A stretch of DNA of 64,000 nucleotides. Origin: Phylloscopus collybita (taxonomy: Eukaryota > Chordata > Aves > Passeriformes > Phylloscopidae). The stretch is from the NCBI GenBank assembly GCA_027886175.1, contig JAJNNQ010000011.1:5704001-5768000 (forward strand). The letters run 5' to 3'. This document shows positions 55,977 to 64,000 of the stretch, in pieces. Position numbers and translations under genes: made by a program. Within the stretch, counting starts at the first letter, position 1, and every line of letters starts with the position of its first letter. The notes below the pieces were generated by a model, which worked only from the letters and a program-made list of their open reading frames with translations, had not been told where the DNA came from and did not search any database.

Positions 55977-58261
55977 ATGATAATTCCTCTGCTAGGCCCA
56001 GAAGATGATCTGGTCCTGGAGGTCTGGGAAAGTCTCTTGGAGCAAAAAGAGGCAAAAATCCCCAGAGAACAATTTAAAGCTCTTTATCTCTGGGGAAAAG
56101 AGCACAGCATTTTTCCAAATGCAGAGAAAGCACTGTTGAAGACATTGTGGCATTCTCTGGGAGACAGTCTGCATGAGACTCTATATTCTGGTAATGCAGA
56201 TGTGGCAAATTTAATAATAACCTGGAAGAGATTTGTCACGGCGATCAAAAGTTCTAGAGGTTCTTCTAATTCACTTTCCAGTTCAAACCCAAGTTCTGCA
56301 GTTTCAGAAAATGGAGACAGCGCTCTAAGCGATCTGAAGTCGAATGCAGGAACGGAAGACGGAAACCTTGTGGGCATACACAGCAAAGGAGCGGAGCCAG
56401 ACCATGAACCTAGCTGTGGATTGGAATCACCCCTGCCCAAGACACTGTGTTCAGTTCGCCTTCTGCTTCTCCCCACGATTTTGACCTTTGGGGAGGGGTT
56501 TGGAGCCCCCTGCACCGTGGCACAGATGTCCAGTGGCACCCCCCCGACCCTGTGTCCTGCAGCGCGTGGGAGCGCGTGCGGAGGCAAGAGAACAGCCCAT
56601 CCCCCGTGTGTTTGTGGCAGTAGGGGGGGCACACAGCTGGTGGCTCTGCCAGCACCACTGGCAGAGTCAGGTTTGCAGGGATCGGTCACAACCAAGTGCC
56701 CGCACTGCGGTGTGTCTATGCGGTACCCTTTGGGCAATGCCGATGTTGTGGTAACCACCCCGGTTGGTGGCGGCGCCGCATCACCATCGCAACTCGCCCC
56801 TGCCATTGCAGGGGCAGGTGGGTCCTCTCCCAGCTCCTCGCTGCCCACTGTGCCTGCACAGCCAGCGGCAGCATCAGCACACGTGTAGTCGGTGGAAACG
56901 CCGGCAGCCGCGGTTTTGGTGGATTTGTTCACCGATTTTGTCCTGGTGGGGGGTCAGCTCACTCCTCTCTGCCCGATGCGAGCAGCGCCTTCCGTGCGCC
57001 CTCGCACCAAGGCTCCACTGTCTCTTCTGCAGCGCTGGGCGGGAGTGGGGCTGCGGCTCAGTCGGCCGCTCCCACCCCATACGTGTTCACGGTGCCAGGG
57101 AATGGTGCCGGGGCAGTGCAAGCCCCAGCTGCCCCTGCATCTGCTCTCCTGGTTCCAGGCGGGACTGGTGCCAAATCCTTATCGGTTCTAGCAAACACCC
57201 CCATGCCAGCTCCCCCCCGGTGCAGGGTGTGGGCGGCACGGAATCTCCTTCGGCGCCCCTTGCCCCGCGTCGGTTTCGGATGCATCTGCTGCTTCCGTGT
57301 CGCAGGCACCAGGAACTTCCACAGTGGCTGGTGCGGCTCTGGTGGCTGCACTACCCCCAACCTCTAGTGAGTCTGGGACTGCCGTGTCTATGGCCCCCCC
57401 GGTATTCACGATCGGGTCGGGGGCAACACAGCTGCCACAACACCTGTGATTGCTCGAAGGAGGGGGCCCTGAGTTGGTGCTCTCTCTTTGGCCAGTCACT
57501 GGACCCTTCCCCCATGCCAGATCACGGTCTGTCCCAGGGACCCTAAGCCTTTCTGGGATGAAGTGAAATCCAAAGCTTTGAAAGTGGGGCACTGGGACAT
57601 TGTAGAGCGTCTCGTGGGGAGTGGAGAGGTTCCTTCTGGCTCTGCCAGCACTGAAAGGGATGTGATATCGGGGGCTGAGAACCCTGGACAGGTATCTGTG
57701 TCTGTTCCTGTGACATCCACAGAGCAGATCCAGACAGATCCTGTCACCTTGCAAGGAGGTGTTCAGGCTTTTCCTGTGCTTAGGGGTAATCCTACCACAG
57801 GACAGTCTGGCACCCACCATGTCTAAGCATGGAAAGCTGTAGTAGACCTACAGGAGAAGGTAGCCAAGTATGGTCTGGGTTCTCCAGAGGTGATGCAGAT
57901 GATTCGTGTCCCGAGTGCAGATCTGTTGGCACCATACGGTATCAGGCACATCGCTCAGGTGTTGTTCCGGCCTGTTCAGCTTGAGGTGTTCGAGCAAAAT
58001 TGGAATCGATTGGCTATCAAGGTGATTGCACAGAATAGTCAATTGGCTGCACAGGACCCCAGACATGCAGCTGTGCTTGATGTGTTCACAGGTGTTGGCC
58101 AATACGCTGACCCTGATCTTCAGGCTACCTTTCACCACCTTGTGCTGGAGCAGTGCCAGAAAACAGGAACTGCAGCGTTGGTGAAAACCATTAGCTGCTC
58201 CAAAACAGAGATTTGTGACCATAGTCCAGGGGTCAAAAGAGTCATTTTTGGACTTTGTTGA
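55977..58261 (+). mobile_element. Degraded gag gene of the family-1 ERV
   Basis: The first ATG after the primer site (55,977) opens a matrix-like segment (MIIPLLGPEDDL, open to 56,888). A Pro/Ala/Ser-rich middle follows in several shifted frames. Next is a capsid-like segment (57,830-58,200) with LLAPYGIRHIAQVLFRP, NWNRLA and DPRHAAVLD. The frame breaks at least at 56,888 and about 57,826, and no nucleocapsid or pol follows, so it is non-functional. The capsid call rests on motif resemblance and on the upstream primer site. A shadow frame at 56,764-57,546 overlaps it. Confidence 0.7.
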
Positions 58262-58454
58262 GAAGCTTTCTGCAGCTGTTGAGAAGCAGGTGGATGATTG
58301 TGGTAACCCCTGAGGTTACCACAAGGGAGCTTGCCCTGCCATGGAGAGAGCACAGCGTATAAGCTGAATGCACAATGGCAGAGTTCCCCACAGGGAAGTC
58401 TCCTTGGAAGACTGAGTTTCCAGTAGGGAGACCAAAATGTTTCACCCCATGAGC

Positions 58455-58928
58455 CCTTGAGGCTCCATGTTAATTTGTTACCCCACATTGGTTGTTTCCC
58501 CACTTCCTAGTTTTTCCTCTTCCCTGACTGGTTCATTTTGGATCCTCTCCCTGATTGGTTCCCTCTCGTGATTGGTCCACATTGTCAGCCCCGCCTTCCC
58601 TAAACCCTATATAACCCCACGTTTTCACCCCATTGTTCGCCTTCGGTCGTCAGTTCCTGAGAAATAAAGAGCCTTCTCGACTGGACGCCTGCCTCCTGCT
58701 CATTCCTGCATCGCCTGGAGAAGAGCTGCCAGGGAGAGCCGCTAAGAGCAGCTTCACAAAAGAGCTGTTAGGGCAAGAGCAGCTTGGAGCAGCTTCACAA
58801 GAGCGAAGTCACAGCTGAGTGCCTGTGCCCCTAAGAAGCCCGAGCCACCCATTCCCGGGACGGTCTCGCTGGGGAAGGTTGCGGCACCGGAGTGACCACT
58901 AGAGCGGTCACCAGCGGTTGGCAGCAAT
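58455..58928 (+). mobile_element. LTR-like element with CCAAT, TATA and poly(A) signals
   Basis: ATTGG boxes at about 58,490, 58,555 and 58,573, a TATA (CCCTATATAACCCC, near 58,606) and AATAAAGAG (near 58,661) are in the right order and spacing. The left edge may be TGTTAATTTG (near 58,468). The right edge is not certain. It is not obviously the partner LTR of the ERV to its left. Confidence 0.55.
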
Positions 58929-59312
58929 GTATGATCCAACACCATAAATGTTTGGGCTAAGAACCATAGGTGGTTGTGTTTGAGTAGTGGTAGGGGTCGT
59001 AACGGATTGGGTTATGGCGTTTATTTTGAACCTAAAAGAAAGCCCTTTGATTGGGTTATTATACCAACTGCATGTTACGTAAGTCAGTTTGGTTAAGGTG
59101 AAATTATACCAGCAGTCAGATGCAAATTCATGATCACATTCCTTTGTGATTGTGACATTGTCAGCTCTTAGGCTCAGGAGGTGGTTACCAATATACTCTT
59201 GCTGACAACACAATTCTAAGGGTGTTTGTTTGGCACACATCCATCTCTTTGTGGGACAAAATTCTGCTGAAATGTTGGGGTGAGAATCGCTTTTCCCATC
59301 TGGTTCTAGAAA
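58908..59312 (-). mobile_element. Cys-rich glycoprotein-like open stretch, possibly env
   Basis: About 134 codons are open on the minus strand, from after a TAA (near 59,313) to 58,908. There are several Cys (FCPTKRWMC, ELCCQQ, SDCWYN, VTCSWYN) and N-glycosylation sequons (NVT, NFT, NIS), as in a retroviral surface glycoprotein. I cannot name the family. It runs opposite to the LTR and gag to its left. No start or transmembrane part was found. Confidence 0.35.
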
Positions 59313-60262
59313 AATTACCAGTTATTCCAATAGTGGAAGCCTTTTCATAAAGTGAGCCCACTAGTGAGAGATGGAGTTTCTAGTTTAACTGTGGATTAGG
59401 GTGGTTTCTTGGAGGTTGAGAAGAAGGTGGGTTTGGCTCATTTCCCAGAAGAGGTGAAAAGGGTTGCCTTGGCTCAGTGCCCCGGACCTGTGGAGGGAGT
59501 CTAAAGACTAGAATCCCCTTGTTACAGCCAATTTAAAAACGGAGAAGTTGTGGATTCCTTTCTACCATTAAAGGAATTTCCAACTGCCTTGCCCTGGAAA
59601 AGTGACCCCTCCCAGATGTAACAAAGATCCAAAGCTCCCTGCAAACATTGTGTAATCTTCTCCCTGGGTATCTCAAGCCCATCACCCCTGCCCATGTTAT
59701 CCCCTTTCCCTATTTCCCCATTGGTTATGGGGGCCTGGTGTCCAGTTTCTGTCTCCCTATGGTCAATTGCCCCCTGCCCTGCCCCCTGTACCACCCAAAA
59801 ACCTCAGACACTACATAACTGAGAAAAACCACACAATCAACTTCTTCATCCTCACCCCCTCCCTGGTTGGAGGTGGGAGAAAAAAAAAGGATTGTAGAGC
59901 TAAAGAAAGAGACTTGCCTTGTTTGCTTCCCTGCCAGAGGGTGAACCTCCCTGGACACGATGATCACTGCTGCCACACGTGCTGCTACAGAAAGTCAAGA
60001 AATCCACTCTCCCCAAGGAATTCCCAGTGTCTGTCTGTGTCCCGATGGCTGTTCCTGCCCCTGCATTCATCCAGGTGCCCACGGGGAGACATGAACATGT
60101 GCAGCCCCCCGCCCCCAGCCAGGTGTCTTCCCAACAGGGATCACCAGGGCTCTGCCCAACGAAAATCACTGGGGATCATCCAACGCCGATCCTCCCACGG
60201 GGGATGGAGCTGGAGCAGCGCACGAAGCTCTTCCCGCTCTCAGGGCACTCCCAGGGCTTCCC
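59313..60262. other. Intergenic; 3' flank of zinc-finger gene D from about 59,990
   Basis: 59,313-59,980 holds no recognised gene. 59,990-60,262 is the reverse of the gene A 3' flank (ATTCCCAGTGTCTGTCTGTG to GGATCATCCAACGCCGATCC) and includes the relic finger. Confidence 0.55.
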
Positions 60263-61572
60263 TTACTGGTGCCTCCCTTGGTGTCTGGTAAAGTTAGATC
60301 TCTGTAAGAAGCTCTTCCCACACTCAGGACACTCGTAGGGCCTCTCCCCGGTGTGGATGCGCCGGTGCCTGATGAGGGTGGAGTTGCGGTTGAAGCCCTT
60401 CCTGCAGTCGGGGCAGCGGAAGGGCCTCTCCTCCGTGTGAATCCGCTGATGGACGAGGAGAGTGGAGCTGGTGTGAAACCTCTTCCCACACACAGGACAC
60501 TCATAAGGCCTCTCCCCGGTGTGGATCACCTGGTGCTGTTTCAGGCTGGAGCTGCATCCAAACCTCTTCCCACATTCCAAGCAGGTGTAGGGCCGTTCCC
60601 CAGTGTGGATCACCTGGTGCTGGATCAGGGCTGAGGTATCTCTGAAGCTCTTCCCACATTCCCCACACTTGTAGGGCTTTTCCCCAGTGTGGATCATCTG
60701 GTGTTTCCTAAGATCGCCCTTCCGGCTGAAGCTCTTCCCACATTCCCCACACTCATAGGGCCGTTCCCCAGTGTGGATCACCTGGTGCCGGATCAGGTGG
60801 TCCTTCTGGCTGAAACCCTTCCCACATTCCAAGCACTTGTGGGGCTTCTCCCCTCCATCAGCCTTCTCCTCCAGCTCTGAGCTCCGGCTGGATCTCCGGC
60901 CGCCCTCCTGGCACAGGGGGGGTCTTTCCTCCTCGCAGCTCCCTGGGCTGGGTTTGCAGCCCCTCCTCCTGCGGGAGCTCCAGAGCTTTTCCTCCTCCTC
61001 CATCTGGACACAACTTGGGAATGAAAAATCCTGGTTTGATGAAAAAACAAGAGGAGAGCACCTTAGGCTGGGCGTTCCTCCTTGGCCAAGCTCATCCCAG
61101 GAAATCATTGGGCACCTTGTGTCTGTAAGAACCTCCAAAACACCAAGATTCAGCCCAAAAATCCTCCAAACACCAAGACAGATTAAAAACTCCCCAAACA
61201 TCAAGACTCAGACAAAACCTCTTCTAAAACATAAAGATTCAGCCCCTTGCAAAAACCCAAAGCACCAACATTTAGCCCAATAAAGCTCAGAAACACCAAG
61301 ATTCACTCCCATGAAAATCCTGGATCCCCCTCCCCGCTCACCTGCTGCATGTGGGGGGGCAACGCTCCCGGGGCTGGGGGAGGCTGCAGATCCAGGGAGG
61401 GGTGAAACCTTGTGCTGCCTCCTCTTCCTGCTCCTCCTCCTCCTCCTGTGTCCCTACTCTTCCTCACTCTCCTCTTCCTCCTACTCTTCCTCCTTCTCCT
61501 GCACAATCCCACCTTCTCCTCGTGCATCCTTTGACCATTTTGTTCTTCATCCCTGCTTCTCCTTCCCTTCAC
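60263..61572 (-). CDS. C2H2 zinc-finger protein D, 7 fingers
   Basis: There are two coding exons on the minus strand. The first is 61,572-61,342 ([11 protein letters not shown], the Arg-rich [12 protein letters not shown], ending MQQ) with a GT donor. The terminal exon, 61,030-60,263, starts [15 protein letters not shown] after CCAG and runs to TGA; 332 residues are predicted. Seven fingers have helix residues QKDHLIR, RKGDLRK, DTSALIQ, CSSSLKQ, TSSTLLV, RNSTLIR and QRSNFTR. Finger 5 ([16 protein letters not shown]) is shared with gene A finger 8, but the flanking fingers differ at contact residues. It is a likely nuclear DNA-binding protein. The promoter would lie beyond the right edge of the window. 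Confidence 0.8.
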
Positions 61573-62215
61573 CTCCTGCCCCCAGGATTGACTGGGGACC
61601 CGAGAGTGTCCAGGAGACAGACGAGTGACAGATCAGGGGGGCTGGGAAGAGTCAGCAAGGACAAAGCACTGAAAATCTCATCAGGGAGGACACTGGGATC
61701 TTCAGGGAAGAAACATGGCAGGGCATCCATGCAGGGTGGAAAAGGGAAAGCCAGGAAAGTGTCCCAGCAAAAGACAGGATGAACCCAAAATATCTCACCC
61801 ATGGCTGTCTCCCCACCATGTTTCCGTCCCTGTCATTGTCCCTCACATCACCACCTGTGCCTGTGTCCCCCTGTGTCCCCGTGAATGGCCACATCCCCCT
61901 CCATGTCCATGTGTCCCCATATCAGTCTCCACGTCTGGGTCGATCCAAGTGTCCCTTGGGAGAATGTTAAGGCAGTTTGCACATTCTCCCAGAGGTAATT
62001 AAAGACATGGACACCCAGGGGGGCAATTAGGGAAGTCGAGAAGAGATTTAGACAGCAGGGGATGGATGGTGTTGGTGTGCTGGGAAGGGAAAGGGTGAAG
62101 GGGAGAGTGCAGGAATATGGTGAAGGCAAGAAGCAGCAGCAGGAATCGCTGTGGGAAGAAAAAGGATGATGGAAAAGAGGAAGAAGATGGGAAATGTGGA
62201 TTCCACCTGCAAGGA
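61573..62215 (-). repeat. 5' flank of zinc-finger gene D with an inserted 3'-flank fragment
   Basis: The flank is homologous to 15,690-16,200 and 29,290-29,740. Between AAATATCT (61,789-61,796) and GTCCCTTGGGAG (about 61,951) lies an extra stretch of about 150 bases. It matches the reverse complement of 18,380-18,530, the GGACATGG repeat that normally lies 3' of these genes. Confidence 0.6.
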
Positions 62216-62620
62216 TCCAGATTATCCTTGAATGACTTTGTTTGGTGCGCTGCAGAAATGAATGGTTTTGCAGAAAGCTCAGCAGCTGTCAGAGGATGAG
62301 CACTCACAGGAATTCAGGGGGGCTGCAGGCGGGGCAGAAGAAGCCCATGCAGCACTTGGTCACAAAGGCACAGCAGGGGAAGGCAAGAAGGGAGGAGGAA
62401 AAGGCCAAGGGGAAGAAGGCAAAGGCCATGGCAGAGTTTCTACAGCCCCTGAGGGATCAAGCCCAGGGCCCAAGGGGGCCCCAGCACCCAGGGCACCGGC
62501 TCGGCCACAAGGACCTGGCAGAGGCATTGCCCTCCTGGGCAGGGGAGAGCCCACCCAAACAGCCCCTGGCAAGGAATCAGGCTGCCAGCTGCCGGCCACA
62601 AGGACACTGCAAGCAATAAT
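62216..62620 (+). mobile_element. ERV gag nucleocapsid fragment, copy 5
   Basis: Nearly identical to 55-440, with the Lys/Arg-rich stretch and degenerate knuckle (ASCRPQGHC; here followed directly by CCGGCC changes). No pol follows. It is antisense to zinc-finger gene D, in its 5' intron. Confidence 0.6.
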
Positions 62621-64000
62621 TACATTACAGGATGTACTCCAAATAAGAACCAAGCAGACAGATCCAGCTCCTGAGTCTGGCCCTCCAACTCACTCAAACC
62701 AAGAACACAACATTTCACCGTGGGATGGGATCAGATTATCCATGAGCAGGAGGAGGAGCACAGTGTGGAAAATTAAATGACTCAAGATGCTGTTGGCAAA
62801 GAGATGACAACGGGAAAGTGGTGAAACAGAGAAAAAAGGAAATAAGAAAGCAGCTCATGTTCCGGCCCAAACGTGGAAAGGATGGGAATGGGACACGGTG
62901 TCGGGGTTCCCTGGCACACCAGGGGTTAAACGAATGCTCTTCCTCCTCTTCTGTGCTACAGCAACTCTCATCTTTGGGCCATGCAGGACACCTTGCTGAG
63001 TGCAGCTCAGTCAGCAGCTGAGCAAGGGGATGCAGGTGGCAGCCAGGCATCCTGAGCCACAAACGGCTACAAAAGGACAGGGAATTGTTGAAAATGACCC
63101 CAGAATATTGGCTTTCACATTTGGGTGCTGGTCTTTATCTGTGGTTATTGATTGTAAGCACAGTGCAGTTTAGAATCCCTTTGAGCCGCTTGCTCATTTA
63201 ACCTCATTGCTCATTTCACATCTGCACCGTGTAACTCATGGAAGCAGCAGTGTGATGAGTATTTGATGTTGATGTAGACACCTGACAGCTTCTAGAACTG
63301 ATCATGGGATGAATGTATTGTACTGTAGGCCTGAGCAAAATAGAAAATGGTCAAATACTTGTGTGTAACCCAGAGAACTGTATAAAGCAATCAGGTTGTT
63401 TCCCACAGCTGCTGACTGACCTCTCCAAGGGATGACATAAGGGCCACACAAACCAGAGCAGCAGAGAAGAATGAGAGAAGAGTTTGTGAACTGTTTGCTC
63501 TCTGGGAAGTGTGAAACAACAGGATGAGGCCACAAGAAGAAATAAAGAGATTGACCTGATCTGCAGGATGTGATGTAGATAAGCCAGAGCAGAAAAGCAA
63601 AACAAAGAAAATTTCTAAACCATCAAAAGCAGCCAAGAATATTTGAGTAGAGCATGAAACTCATGAATATGCATGTAACTCAGTAAAGTAACAGCACAGA
63701 GATAAGGCTGCCTTAAAGTGCAGGGTGTTCCTTGGCTGATGGCCAGGAAAACTTTTGGAAAATATTCTAAGATTGAATTTTCGTTTTTCTCAGAATTGAG
63801 GTCACTGACAATAATCCCAAAACCAAGACCCAGGAAGAAAAAACAGAGTCAGTGACTGAAATCTGCTTGGAGAGAGGGACGGGGACTTGGAGATAAGGAA
63901 GGAATGAGAGAAAGTCATCAGTTCCAGAAAATTTTACTCACTGACACGGACTGCTGCTCAGCCAAGATCCTGCTGAATTCCTGAACACGGAGAAGAAGAA
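62621..64000 (+). repeat. Copy of the left end of the window (flank and LTR start)
   Basis: 62,621-64,000 matches 440-1,860 in the same orientation, with few differences. One indel is visible: 1,573-1,619 is missing at about 63,750. The LTR fragment continues past the right edge. No gene is present. Confidence 0.65.

Noticed and set aside
56764..57546. 260-codon frame overlapping the ERV gag region
   Set aside because: It is a shadow frame in a Pro/Ala-rich stretch between matrix-like and capsid-like segments and has no retroviral motif of its own.

Overview
This window looks like part of a bird genome, most probably a passerine MHC region. It holds an intact-looking MHC class I gene (49,777-54,095, +), a broken MHC class II beta gene (23,571-25,434, +), two decayed PAK-like kinase genes, a C2H2 zinc-finger gene family in inverted copies, and many endogenous retrovirus (ERV) pieces. 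Short exons with GT-AG introns, CpG-island promoters, AATAAA signals and GC-rich intronic minisatellites all say vertebrate. The species assignment is inference.

Layout. 1-5,330: the 5' part of a zinc-finger unit that runs off the left edge, its CpG promoter (~2.5 kb, minus), a two-finger pseudogene (4,155-4,321, minus) and an LTR interrupted by a solo LTR. 6,785-10,487: two paralogous minus-strand genes of a family I do not recognise, each with a five-codon first exon and one large second exon. 10,740-19,060: a CpG promoter, gammaretrovirus-like gag-pol debris and zinc-finger gene A (10 fingers). 19,500-25,434: LTR, PAK-like pseudogene 1, LTR, and the class II beta pseudogene, whose intron 2 holds a well-formed class II X-Y promoter box in reverse orientation. 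27,165-33,000: LTR, zinc-finger gene B (9 fingers, minus), gag-pol debris and its CpG promoter. 33,730-39,100: the head-to-head promoter of gene C, carrying a perfect 19-bp minisatellite, then zinc-finger gene C (6 fingers). 39,395-41,450: LTRs and a 3' relic of the unrecognised family. 43,937-47,044: PAK-like pseudogene 2. 48,420-54,300: an orphan copy of the zinc-finger promoter and the class I gene with its X-Y promoter. 54,326-59,312: three ERV fragments. 60,263-64,000: zinc-finger gene D (7 fingers, minus), whose 5' flank repeats the sequence at the left end of the window.

Genes likely to be functional are MHC class I, the zinc-finger genes (A, C and D have a matching two-exon coding structure) and the two orphan-family genes. 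The class I gene would present peptides or another ligand at the cell surface. The zinc-finger proteins are probably nuclear DNA-binding repressors diverging at their DNA-contact residues, as expected of arrays that evolve against transposons. The whole stretch appears to have been built by repeated inverted segmental duplication, ERV insertion and pseudogenisation.
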